DNA of 6,389 bases, from assembly GCA_013817555.1 (NCBI GenBank), contig JACDCN010000123.1, positions 1 to 6,389 of the forward strand. Direction: 5' to 3'. The translations under genes and the position numbers were made by a program. The notes beneath the pieces are model-generated. The model did not search any database and was not told the DNA's origin. It saw only the letters and a program-made list of their open reading frames with translations. Below, in pieces: positions 1-6,372 of the stretch (within the stretch, counting starts at the first letter, position 1; each line of letters begins with the position of its first letter). This DNA comes from Actinomycetota bacterium. Its GTDB lineage: Bacteria; Actinomycetota; Thermoleophilia; Gaiellales; Gaiellaceae.

Positions 1-605
1 CGCTGAGGCTCGGCGCCGGCCTGACGTACACGGAGGCCATGCTGGAGCCGTTCGCGAGCGAGCTGCCCGCTCTCGCCGAGGCGTCGCGCACGGTCGGCTC
101 ACCGCAGATCCGAAACCGGGGGACGATCGGCGGGAACCTCGGCACCGCCTCGCCTGCGGGAGATGCCCTGCCGCCTCTTCTCGTCGAAGGCGGGGAGGTC
201 GAGCTCGCGAGCATTCGTGGCGTCCGGACTCTCCCGCTCGCGAGCTTCCTGCTCGGGGTCAAGCGAAACGCGCTCGAGCCGGACGAGCTGATCGTGGCTG
301 TGCTCGTGCGGCCAAGCGGTCAGCCACAGACCTTCATGAAGGTTGGCCCGCGAAACGCGATGGTCATCGCCGTGTGCTCGCTCGCGCTCGTCGCCGACCG
401 CGAGCGCGAAGAGCTCCGCGCCGCGTATGGGTCGTCGAGCCCGGTGGTCGGGCTGGTGACCGCGCCCGTCGGCGAAGCCGACGATTTCCCTGATCGCGTA
501 GCGGCCGCGGCGAGCCCGATCGACGACGTTCGCGGCACGGCGGCCTATCGCCGGCACGCCCTCCGCGTGCTGACCGCGCGGGCACTGGAGAGGTGCCTCG
601 CGTGA
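1..605 (+). CDS. pucC: Xanthine dehydrogenase FAD-binding subunit, PucC-like (5' partial)
   Basis: This is the flavin subunit of a molybdenum hydroxylase, which passes electrons from the Fe-S subunit to the final acceptor. The gene runs off the left edge. The frame is open from base 3 and gives 200 residues, so roughly the first 80-90 residues, with the first FAD-binding loop, are missing for a family of about 280-290 residues. The visible part opens with LRLGAGLTYTEA. It then has the hallmark SPQIRNRGTIGGNLGTASP around bases 100-160, the second FAD-binding segment of FAD_binding_5 proteins. The C-terminal half, from about base 310, fits the CO_deh_flav_C domain (FMKVGPRNAMVIA, then AYGSSSPVVG). 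Its TGA overlaps the next gene's GTG by 4 bp, which indicates one transcript and coupled translation. An internal ATG at base 39 is not the real start, because conserved sequence continues upstream of it. Family assignment is firm; the pucC name rests on the subunit order and the PucD-like partner. Confidence 0.93.
   Translation, partial: LRLGAGLTYTEAMLEPFASELPALAEASRTVGSPQIRNRGTIGGNLGTASPAGDALPPLLVEGGEVELASIRGVRTLPLASFLLGVKRNALEPDELIVAVLVRPSGQPQTFMKVGPRNAMVIAVCSLALVADREREELRAAYGSSSPVVGLVTAPVGEADDFPDRVAAAASPIDDVRGTAAYRRHALRVLTARALERCLA
587..593 (+). promoter_or_regulatory. Ribosome binding site deciding the pucE start
   Basis: GGAGAGG ends 8 nt before the GTG at 602, an ideal Shine-Dalgarno spacing. 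It overlaps the alternative in-frame GTG at 593, so that upstream codon cannot be served by it. This supports 602 as the start and a 4-bp GTGA overlap with the FAD-subunit gene. Confidence 0.7.
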
Positions 606-1057
606 AGATCTCTTTCACGGCTAACGGCGAGCGCGCCGAGACCGATGTCTGGGAGGGCGAGAGTTTGCTCACCACGCTGCGCGACCGGCTCGGCTTGCCC
701 GGCTCGAAGAACGCGTGCGAGCAGGGCGAGTGCGGCTCGTGCTCCGTGCTCCTGGACGGAGCGCTCGTCTGCTCTTGCCTCGTGCTTGCGGCGCAGGCCG
801 ATGGGCACGAGGTCGTCACCGTCGAGGGCCTTGCAGAGAACGGGGAGCCGAATCGAGTGCAAGCGGCCTTCGCCGAAGCGGGAGCGGTGCAGTGCGGTTT
901 CTGCACGCCCGGCCTCGTCGTCGCAACCGACGACCTTCTCCGTCGCATTCCGGATCCGAGCGACGACGAGATCCGCGAGGCGCTCTCGGGAAATCTCTGT
1001 CGTTGCACGGGGTATCAAAAGATCCTCGACGCGGTGCATCTGGCGGCGGAGCGATGA
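602..1057 (+). CDS. pucE: Xanthine dehydrogenase 2Fe-2S subunit, PucE-like
   Basis: This 151-residue subunit carries two [2Fe-2S] clusters that relay electrons from the molybdenum centre to FAD. The N-terminal plant-ferredoxin-like domain (about residues 1-75) has the ligand set Cys39, Cys44, Cys47 (CEQGECGSC) and Cys59. The C-terminal [2Fe-2S]_2 helical domain has QCGFC (Cys98, Cys101) and LCRCTGY (Cys133, Cys135), so all eight ligands are present. An extra Cys57 sits two residues before the fourth ligand, where many relatives have Asn (from family memory). The length is normal for this subunit, about 150-165 residues. The GTG at 602 is chosen because GGAGAGG lies 8 nt upstream; GTG 593 would add only three residues. 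The gene overlaps both neighbours by 4 bp (GTGA before, ATGA after). The protein has no signal peptide and is presumed cytoplasmic. Confidence 0.95.
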   Translation: MKISFTANGERAETDVWEGESLLTTLRDRLGLPGSKNACEQGECGSCSVLLDGALVCSCLVLAAQADGHEVVTVEGLAENGEPNRVQAAFAEAGAVQCGFCTPGLVVATDDLLRRIPDPSDDEIREALSGNLCRCTGYQKILDAVHLAAER

Positions 1058-3279
1058 GCGCCCCCGCGCGAACGACTCGCACGCTCCGCAAAGGCCATGC
1101 CACGCCGATCAAGCTGCGCCAGGACGCGATTCCGAAGGTGACTGGAAAGTTCGCGTACTCGAGCGATCTCCAAGCCGCCGACATGCTCTGGGGGCAGACT
1201 GTGCGGAGCCCGCACGCACACGCGCGAATCCTCGAGATCGATGTGTCCGAGGCGCTTCGTATGCGTGGGGTGCACGCCGTCCTGACCCACGAGGACGTCC
1301 CTGGGAAGAAGCTGTACGGGCTCGAGTTCCCCGATCAGCCGGTTCTTGCGATCGACCAGGTGCGCTACTTCGGGGAGGCGGTCGCGATCGTCGCGGCCGA
1401 GGAGCCGGAGCAGGCTCGCCGCGCCGCCGCAGCTGTCCAGGTCGGGTACGAGCCGCTGGAGCCGATCTCCGATCCGGAGCGTGCAACCGAGATGGAGCCT
1501 CTGCACGTCGACTGGCCGGTCGAGCGTCACGGCGACAGCGAGCATCCCCAGCCGAACGTCGTGCGTGCGCTGACGATCCGGCGGGGCGACCCGGACGCCG
1601 CGGGCGACGTCGCCGTCTCCGGCTACTACGAGATCGGCCAGCAGGATCAGGCGTTCCTGGGGCCGGAGTCCGGCATCGCGATCCCGGACGGCGAGGGGGG
1701 CGTCGACATCCACGTGGCGACGCAGTGGCTCCACGTCGACCGCGACCAGATCGCGCCTTGCTTAGGGCTCCAGCCGGAGCAGGTGCGGATCCACCTCGCC
1801 GGGGTGGGCGGCGCGTTCGGCGGGCGAGAAGACCTCTCCATCCAGGCCCACGCCGCGCTGCTCGCGCTCCGAACGAGCCGGCCCGTGAAGATGGTCTACA
1901 GCCGCGAGGAGTCGTTCGTCGGCCACATCCATCGCCATCCCGCCCAGATCTGGGCGGAGCATCGGGCGACGCGGGCCGGAAAGCTCGTCCTGGTGAAGAT
2001 GCGGATCCTTCTCGACGGCGGCGCCTACGCCTCGAGCTCGACTGCGGTCATCTCCAACGCCTGCTCGTTCGCCCCTGGCCCGTATGCCGTCGACAATCTG
2101 CTGATCGACGGCCTTTGCGTGTATACCAACAACCCACCTTGCGGCGCGATGCGCGGGTTCGGCGCAGTGCAGGCCTGCTTCGCCGGGGAGGCGCAGATGG
2201 ACAAGCTTGCCGCCGAGCTCGGGATCGACCCGATCGAGCTGCGGCTCTTGAACGCGCTCGAGCCGGGCGGGGTGCTACCCACTGGCCAGGTGCTGACAGG
2301 GTCGCTTCCGACGAAGGACGTGATCCGGCGCGCGGCGGCGTTGCCGGTTCCCGAGCCGGAGGAGCTTCCACGGGAGGCTATCCGGCTGCCGGGCGGGGCC
2401 GGCAACACGACCCGCGGCGAGGGCGTCCGGCGCGGGGTCGGGTTCGCGGTCGGGTTCAAGAACGTCTGCTACTCGGAGGGGTTCGACGACTACTGCACTG
2501 CGCGCGTCCGCTTGCGCGAGGACGGAGGCGCGCATGTGTACTGCGCGGCCGCTGAGGTGGGACAAGGCGTCTCCGAGGTGATCCTCCAGGTCGCGAGGCT
2601 CGAGCTCGGAACCGACGACATCGTGCTCGAGGTCGGCTCGACCGCGGACGTGGGCTCGTCAGGCTCCTCGTCTGCGTCGCGAATGACCTGGATGGCCGCA
2701 GGAGCAGTGCAGCTCGCGTGCCAGGCGGCTCTCGAGGAGCGCAGGCAAACCGGGGTAGGCGAGGTAGACGTCGAGCGCGTCTACCGGCATCCCGAAACGT
2801 CCCCGCTCGACTCCGAGACGGGGCAGGTGCTCGGCGAGCGCTCTCATGTCGCTTTCGCCGTCGCCGCGATGCGGGTGGTCGTCGAGGTGGATGTCGAGCT
2901 CGGGCTCACGCGCGTGGTCTGGATCGGAACCGCTCAGGACGTGGGCCACGCGCTGAACCCGCAGGCGGTCGAGGGCCAGATCGAGGGAGGCACGGCGCAG
3001 GGCCTCGGGCTCGCGCTGATGGAGGAGATCCAGACCAAGGACGGCGTGATCCTGAATCCGAACTTCACCGACTACCTTATCCCCACCTTCCTCGACATGC
3101 CTCCGGTCGTCTCGGAGCTCGTCGAGGTTCCGGAGCCGGATGCGCCCTACGGGGTCAAGGGCGTCGGCGAGCCACCGACCGTTGTTTCAACCGCGGCCAT
3201 CGTCGCGGCGCTCCGCGACGCGACCGGCCGGGAGCTCACGCGGGCGCCGGTACGGCCGGACGACATCGTCGGTCTCTGA
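1054..3279 (+). CDS. pucD: Xanthine dehydrogenase molybdopterin catalytic subunit, PucD-like
   Basis: This 741-residue catalytic subunit is close to the usual length. It hydroxylates hypoxanthine and xanthine to urate at a molybdenum-molybdopterin cofactor. Domain order is the Ald_Xan_dh_C a/b hammerhead (about residues 22-135), the first Mo-cofactor domain (about 145-385) and the second (about 405-680). Visible active-site elements are ATQ with Gln224, GGAFGGRED with Glu259, CGAMRGFGAVQ with Arg367, the EVGQG loop near residue 508, and KGVGEPP with Glu706. By comparison with bovine xanthine oxidase these match Gln767, Glu802, Arg880 and the catalytic base Glu1261. Keeping both Glu259 and Arg367 favours purines over aldehydes. 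The AYXCSFR loop of CO dehydrogenase CoxL is absent. The ATG overlaps the pucE stop (ATGA); GGAG is only 2 nt upstream, so translation probably relies on coupling. No frameshift is seen. Other purine-like heterocycles remain possible substrates. Confidence 0.95.
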   Translation: MSAPARTTRTLRKGHATPIKLRQDAIPKVTGKFAYSSDLQAADMLWGQTVRSPHAHARILEIDVSEALRMRGVHAVLTHEDVPGKKLYGLEFPDQPVLAIDQVRYFGEAVAIVAAEEPEQARRAAAAVQVGYEPLEPISDPERATEMEPLHVDWPVERHGDSEHPQPNVVRALTIRRGDPDAAGDVAVSGYYEIGQQDQAFLGPESGIAIPDGEGGVDIHVATQWLHVDRDQIAPCLGLQPEQVRIHLAGVGGAFGGREDLSIQAHAALLALRTSRPVKMVYSREESFVGHIHRHPAQIWAEHRATRAGKLVLVKMRILLDGGAYASSSTAVISNACSFAPGPYAVDNLLIDGLCVYTNNPPCGAMRGFGAVQACFAGEAQMDKLAAELGIDPIELRLLNALEPGGVLPTGQVLTGSLPTKDVIRRAAALPVPEPEELPREAIRLPGGAGNTTRGEGVRRGVGFAVGFKNVCYSEGFDDYCTARVRLREDGGAHVYCAAAEVGQGVSEVILQVARLELGTDDIVLEVGSTADVGSSGSSSASRMTWMAAGAVQLACQAALEERRQTGVGEVDVERVYRHPETSPLDSETGQVLGERSHVAFAVAAMRVVVEVDVELGLTRVVWIGTAQDVGHALNPQAVEGQIEGGTAQGLGLALMEEIQTKDGVILNPNFTDYLIPTFLDMPPVVSELVEVPEPDAPYGVKGVGEPPTVVSTAAIVAALRDATGRELTRAPVRPDDIVGL

Positions 3280-3280
3280 A

Positions 3281-3314
3281 GGCACAGAGAAAGGGGGCCT
3301 CCCTGTGCCCCCTT
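3281..3314 (+). terminator. GC-rich hairpin after pucD, possible bidirectional terminator
   Basis: AAGGGGGC (3291-3298) pairs perfectly with GCCCCCTT (3307-3314) across an 8-nt loop, starting 12 nt after the pucD stop. A competing stem also exists: GGCACAG (3281-3287) with CTGTGCC (3303-3309). Downstream bases are pyrimidine-rich (CCTCTTCCC) but lack a true U-run, so termination would be weak or factor-aided. The site lies between convergent genes (pucD and the small - strand gene ending at 3345), so it could serve both. Confidence 0.55.
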
Positions 3315-3344
3315 CCTCTTCCCACGGAGGGATCTTCGGACGGA

Positions 3345-3563
3345 TCAGCGCGACTGAATGCGGAGCACGGAGATCCTGTGCGCGCTGTAACGGTGTGCGC
3401 TCACTCTGGCGATCGTGGCACGTGCCGGGCTCTGCGGCTGCGGCTTGAAGATCTGAACCTTGTCCTGCGGTCTGTCCTGCGTGGTGATGTTTCCGCCGGC
3501 GGCGACCGACGGGACTACGCCCATCGCGGCGGCGATGCCAAGGATGATTGCGGTGCGCTTCAT
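3345..3563 (-). CDS. Small predicted secreted basic peptide, unknown function
   Basis: The 72-residue product has a clear Sec-type signal peptide. It starts MKRT (basic n-region), continues with a hydrophobic core (AIILGIAAAMGVV) and ends in PSVAAGG, with likely cleavage near residues 21-23. The predicted mature part of about 50 residues is basic and Gln/Pro-rich in its middle (DRPQDKVQIFKPQPQSP). It ends in an Arg/His-rich tail that repeats SAHR (SAHRYSAHR). It has no cysteines, no lipobox and no domain I recognise. The ATG at 3563 is chosen because AAGGGG sits 6 nt upstream and gives an ideal signal peptide. An in-frame ATG at 3593 would prepend ten polar residues (MTDPTRKGNT) with no ribosome site. 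The gene is convergent with pucD and divergent from the TPR gene. The signal peptide plus ribosome site support a real gene, but it could still be non-coding. Confidence 0.62.
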   Translation of the reverse strand: MKRTAIILGIAAAMGVVPSVAAGGNITTQDRPQDKVQIFKPQPQSPARATIARVSAHRYSAHRISVLRIQSR

Positions 3564-3569
3564 GGTGTT

Positions 3570-3575
3570 CCCCTT
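3570..3575 (-). promoter_or_regulatory. Ribosome binding site for the small secreted peptide
   Basis: Read on the - strand, GAAAGGGGAA contains AAGGGG 6 nt before the ATG at 3563. This is a moderate Shine-Dalgarno match at good spacing. It selects the MKRT start over the in-frame ATG at 3593, which is preceded only by hairpin sequence. Confidence 0.5.
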
Positions 3576-3593
3576 TCTCGTCGGATCCGTCAT

Positions 3594-3620
3594 GGGGCGA
3601 GAGTACGAGCCTCTCGCCCC
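3594..3620 (-). promoter_or_regulatory. Perfect 10-bp stem-loop in the leader of the small peptide gene
   Basis: GGGGCGAGAG (3594-3603) and CTCTCGCCCC (3611-3620) form a perfect 10-bp stem with a 7-nt loop. The element ends 30 nt before the ATG at 3563 on the - strand. Neither strand has a U-run after it, so it does not look like a simple intrinsic terminator. It may be a leader hairpin affecting translation or mRNA stability, or a DNA operator. The strand is assigned by its position ahead of the small gene; the function is not known. Confidence 0.5.
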
Positions 3621-3638
3621 CGTGTCGTTCGCCTGCGC

Positions 3639-3653
3639 GACGTTCTGAACGTC
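3639..3653. promoter_or_regulatory. Operator-like palindrome, 7-1-7
   Basis: GACGTTC-T-GAACGTC is a perfect inverted repeat with a single central base. It lies in the region between the divergent small-peptide gene (start 3563) and the TPR gene (first start 3714). Its size and symmetry suit a dimeric helix-turn-helix regulator. I cannot place clear -35/-10 boxes around it, and I do not match it to a known operator. Confidence 0.4.
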
Positions 3654-3713
3654 ACCGCCGCGACACTCCACCCGATCTACTCGACCTGCCGGTACGCGAT
3701 CGTCGACTTACCG

Positions 3714-4481
3714 GTGACGCGCACGTTGAGCCGGACAGCGAAGGGGCCCGCGATCTGCGGTTCACCCTCGACCACCGAGGTGATCCTCTCCGCGTCCCAA
3801 GTGACCACCGCAGCGCTCTTTGCCCACACCCGTGGGCGCTGGAAGGAGGCGGCGTGGCGCGTCGAGGAGCTGCTCGCGACCGGAGAAGCGCCGGACGTGG
3901 TCGAGCCCGACCTCCGGCGCGTCGCGGCTCAGCTTCGTCTGGCGCAAGACGACATCGAAGGCGCCGCCTCCGAATGCGAGCGAGCGCTCGCGCTCGTCCG
4001 TGCGCAACAGCACGACATCGAAGCGCAGGCTACGGTCCGGAACCTCCTGTTGCTCCGCGCCGGCATCGCCATCGCCGAGGGACGTCCAGCCGCGGCGCAA
4101 GAACTCGCGGACTCGATGCTCCCCCTCTCTTCGCGAAGCGACCCCGAATTCGTCATCGAACTCGCGCTGCTGCTCGCCGACCTGGACCGCCCGGGGGACG
4201 CTCTCATCGAAGAAGCGAGCTCCCGGCCCTCAGACCCCTGGTTGCAGGCCGCGGCCGCGATCGTGCAGGGGCAACTCGAGCAGGCCACAGATCGCCTTGT
4301 CGTGCTGGGAACGCCACCGTACGAGGCTGCCGTGCGTCTGAGAGCTGCCGCGCGGCTCGTCGCGGAGGGACGTCGCGCCGAAGCCGATGCACAGCTGCAG
4401 CAGGCGTTGGCCTTCTACCGCTCGGTCGGGGCGACGCGGTACATCCGCGAGGGAGAAGCGCTCCTCGCGGCCACGGCCTAG
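3714..4481 (+). CDS. TPR-like helical repeat protein; C-terminal tail of a cyclase/ATPase-type protein, probably truncated
   Basis: The frame encodes up to 255 residues of Ala/Leu/Arg/Glu-rich paired helices typical of TPR arrays. Examples are RGRWKEAAWRVEELL near residue 42, GDI-type turns such as QDDIEGAASECERALAL, EGRPAAAQELAD, and a terminal block QLQQALAFYRSVGATRYIREG. From memory, this terminal block is characteristic of the end of large adenylate/guanylate cyclase-ATPase-TPR proteins of soil actinobacteria. Their N-terminal cyclase and AAA domains are absent here, and only about 430 bp separate this gene from pucD. GTG starts occur at 3714, 3780 and 3801, none with a ribosome site; repeat-like sequence begins after 3801, so the first 29 residues are doubtful. 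The body of the frame has no stop or frameshift. The stop shares CTAG with the convergent pepD stop. It may be a free-standing TPR protein or a decaying 5'-deleted fragment. Confidence 0.6.
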   Translation: MTRTLSRTAKGPAICGSPSTTEVILSASQVTTAALFAHTRGRWKEAAWRVEELLATGEAPDVVEPDLRRVAAQLRLAQDDIEGAASECERALALVRAQQHDIEAQATVRNLLLLRAGIAIAEGRPAAAQELADSMLPLSSRSDPEFVIELALLLADLDRPGDALIEEASSRPSDPWLQAAAAIVQGQLEQATDRLVVLGTPPYEAAVRLRAAARLVAEGRRAEADAQLQQALAFYRSVGATRYIREGEALLAATA

Positions 4482-5929
4482 CGCGAGAGGTCGTCGAGGA
4501 GCGCGGCGAGGAGACGGTAGAAGCGCTGCGTCCCCGGGACGCTGAGGCGTTCGCCAGGAGCGTGCGGACCGACGATCTCGGGTCCGAGCGAGATCATCTC
4601 GACGCCGGGAAGCTTGCCTCCGATCACCGCGCACTCGAGTCCGCCGTGGACAACTTCGAGGCGCGGCGGCGTTCCGAACAAGTGCTCGAATGTCGTCCGC
4701 GCGACAGCAAGCAGCTTCGAGTCGGGATCGGGCCGCCAGGGTGGGTAGGAACGCAGGATCTCGACTTCCGCTCCGGCGAGGCGCGCCGCGGCTTCGATTC
4801 CGGCGACCACATTCTCCAGTCCTGGCAAGTTGGCGCTTCTCGTCATCGAGGCGAGGGCGAGCTCGCCTTCCTCGGTGCCGGCGACGTTCAGGCTCGTGCT
4901 CGTTTCGACCGTGCCGGGAAGCTCGGGGTTCATTGCGACGACCCCGCTCGGAGTAGTCGCGAGCAGATCGAGCGCGCGAGACGTCGTCTCCTCGTCGGCT
5001 GCAGCGTCTGCGCCACCAGCGACGACCGAGAGTTTCAGCGCGTGCTCGGTGCCGCTGTACTGCTCGCGGACCGATTCGAGCTCGCGCTCTGCGGCGGCGC
5101 GGAAGGCTTCCTCTGCTCCACGTGGAAGCGCGATCATCGCTCGGGCTTCCCGTGGGAGCGCGTTGCGACTTACGCCGCCTTCGAGAACGGCAAGCCGGAA
5201 TGGTGCGGCCTCGAACCCGCGGGAGAGAACCCGACCGAGAGCCTTGATCGCGTTCACCCGGCCGCGGGCGATGTCCCCGCCCGAGTGGCCGCCGCGCGCG
5301 CCTGATAGCAGCACCTCCAGAACCTCGAGAACCTCCGGGACGGGCGAAAGATCGAGCCGCAGCCGCGTGAACGTGTGCCAGCTCCCGGCGCATCCGATGG
5401 TGATCGCCTTGTCGCTCGTTCCGTCCAGGTTGAGAAGCAGTCGTCCGGCGACGAGCGACGCGTCGAGGTTCTTGGCTCCGTCGAGCCCCTGCTCCTCGGA
5501 CACCGTGAAGAGCAGCTCGAGCGGGCCGTGCGCGACCTCGGTGTCGTCCGCGACGGCCAGCGCAGCCGCGACCCCGATGCCGTTGTCCGCTCCGAGGGTC
5601 GTCCCTTCCGCGACGACCCAGTCGCCGTCGACGACGACATCGAGTCGTCCTTCGCGCGGGTCGTATGGGCTGTCCGGGTCACGCTCGCACACCATGTCCA
5701 GGTGTGCTTGGAGGACGACCGTGGGCCCGCGCTCCCGTCCAGCCGAACTCGGCACCTGCACGACGACATTGCCCTCGTCTTCAACCGCCGACTCGAAGCG
5801 GCGCTCTGCTGCCCAGCGGAGAACGTGCTCCCGCGCTTCCGCCTCCTGCTTCGGCGGCCGCGCGATCAGCGTCAGCTCCGAGAAGCGGGCCCAGACGCCG
5901 GCCGGCTCCAGACCGGTGAACGCGCTCAT
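4478..5929 (-). CDS. pepD: Aminoacyl-histidine dipeptidase, M20C family
   Basis: This 483-residue cytoplasmic metallopeptidase is near the length of E. coli PepD (485). It hydrolyses Xaa-His and other dipeptides using two metal ions. The N-terminal catalytic part has VVLQAHLDMVCE (His76, Asp78), TTLGADNGIG (Asp115), TVSEEQG (Glu145, Glu146) and LNLDG (Asp169). The lid domain contains ARGGHSGGDIARGR (His215) and the C-terminus has GPHAPGE (His456). These match the ligands and catalytic residues of Vibrio PepD (His80, Asp82, Asp119, Glu149, Glu150, Asp173, His461). The acidic run that often follows the LNLD aspartate is replaced by GTSD. A run of three EVL triplets (residues 199-207) precedes the GGHSGGD motif. 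The ATG at 5929 overlaps the upstream transporter stop (ATGA). GGAG abuts the ATG directly, so coupling probably drives translation. Confidence 0.95.
   Translation of the reverse strand: MSAFTGLEPAGVWARFSELTLIARPPKQEAEAREHVLRWAAERRFESAVEDEGNVVVQVPSSAGRERGPTVVLQAHLDMVCERDPDSPYDPREGRLDVVVDGDWVVAEGTTLGADNGIGVAAALAVADDTEVAHGPLELLFTVSEEQGLDGAKNLDASLVAGRLLLNLDGTSDKAITIGCAGSWHTFTRLRLDLSPVPEVLEVLEVLLSGARGGHSGGDIARGRVNAIKALGRVLSRGFEAAPFRLAVLEGGVSRNALPREARAMIALPRGAEEAFRAAAERELESVREQYSGTEHALKLSVVAGGADAAADEETTSRALDLLATTPSGVVAMNPELPGTVETSTSLNVAGTEEGELALASMTRSANLPGLENVVAGIEAAARLAGAEVEILRSYPPWRPDPDSKLLAVARTTFEHLFGTPPRLEVVHGGLECAVIGGKLPGVEMISLGPEIVGPHAPGERLSVPGTQRFYRLLAALLDDLSR
5309..5335 (-). repeat. Three 9-bp tandem units inside pepD
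   Basis: On the - strand the units are gaggttctc, gaggttctg and gaggtgctg, each coding Glu-Val-Leu. They lie just before the SGARGGHSGGD segment of PepD. The reading frame is kept, and the near-identity suggests replication slippage rather than a functional DNA site. Confidence 0.6.
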
Positions 5930-6372
5930 CTCCGCAACGTCAAAGCGGCGCCCGCGAAGAGGAGCAAGATCCCGGCGAGGCGCGGCCAGCTCACCGCGAT
6001 TCGCTCCACGCCAAACCAGCCGTTTCGATCGATGACTGTCGCAAGCGTGAACTGAGCGGCAATCAGCACGGCGGTTGTCGCAACGATCCCGATGCGCGGG
6101 CCTGCCACGGTGATCGCGAGGATGATCAGCGCGCTCATGACTCCGCCGAGGAGCATCCACTTCGGGGAGCCGATCGCGTCCCCGACGCCCGCCAGCGAAC
6201 GGCGCGCCACGAGCAGAACCGTGAACGCGACGACGGCTCCGATGAGTGACGCGGTTGCGACGGCCTCGAGGCTTCCGACGCGGTCGCCGAGGCGGCCCTG
6301 GACTGCGATCTGCACCGCTCCACCGAAGCCGGCGGCGAGCGCGAGCAGGGCTGCGACTCCGGTCGAGCTCAC
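5926..6372 (-). CDS. YdcZ/DUF606-type small DMT-superfamily membrane transporter
   Basis: The product is 148 residues, the usual size of the YdcZ (PF04657) family, and very hydrophobic. It has about five membrane segments, near residues 4-25, 35-56, 71-90, 94-114 and 130-146. Family-like features are the first-helix pattern AGFGGAVQIAVQGRLGDRVG and the loop after the fourth segment, AAQFTLATVIDRNGWFGVER. Members of this family are putative inner-membrane exporters within the drug/metabolite transporter superfamily; the substrate is not known. The start is a GTG at 6372. The frame stays open to the window's right edge and no ribosome site is seen, so a start further upstream is possible, although the length already fits. 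The stop overlaps the pepD start by ATGA, so the two are probably co-transcribed. Confidence 0.85.
   Translation of the reverse strand: MSSTGVAALLALAAGFGGAVQIAVQGRLGDRVGSLEAVATASLIGAVVAFTVLLVARRSLAGVGDAIGSPKWMLLGGVMSALIILAITVAGPRIGIVATTAVLIAAQFTLATVIDRNGWFGVERIAVSWPRLAGILLLFAGAALTLRR

Noticed and set aside
593..595. GTG as an earlier start for pucE
   Set aside because: It overlaps the GGAGAGG ribosome site that fits GTG 602, and it adds only three residues outside the conserved domain.
645..2555. A 636-codon open frame on the + strand overlapping pucE and pucD
   Set aside because: Its product is Arg/Ser/Ala-rich without recognisable motifs, and it is out of frame with two clearly conserved subunits. 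It is a by-product of high GC content.
3591..3593. ATG 3593 as the start of the small secreted peptide
   Set aside because: It directly abuts the hairpin, has no ribosome site, and would put ten polar residues before a well-formed signal peptide.
3639..3653. LexA (SOS) box
   Set aside because: Actinobacterial SOS boxes have GAAC-N4-GTTC order; here the order is GTTC-T-GAAC, the reverse arrangement.
3548..5305. A 585-codon + strand open frame crossing the TPR gene and antisense to pepD
   Set aside because: Low-complexity Arg-rich translation with no motif; pepD on the other strand has complete catalytic motifs.
4830..6035. Long Ser/Arg-rich open frames antisense to pepD
   Set aside because: They mirror the third-base GC bias of pepD; composition is biased and no domain is visible.
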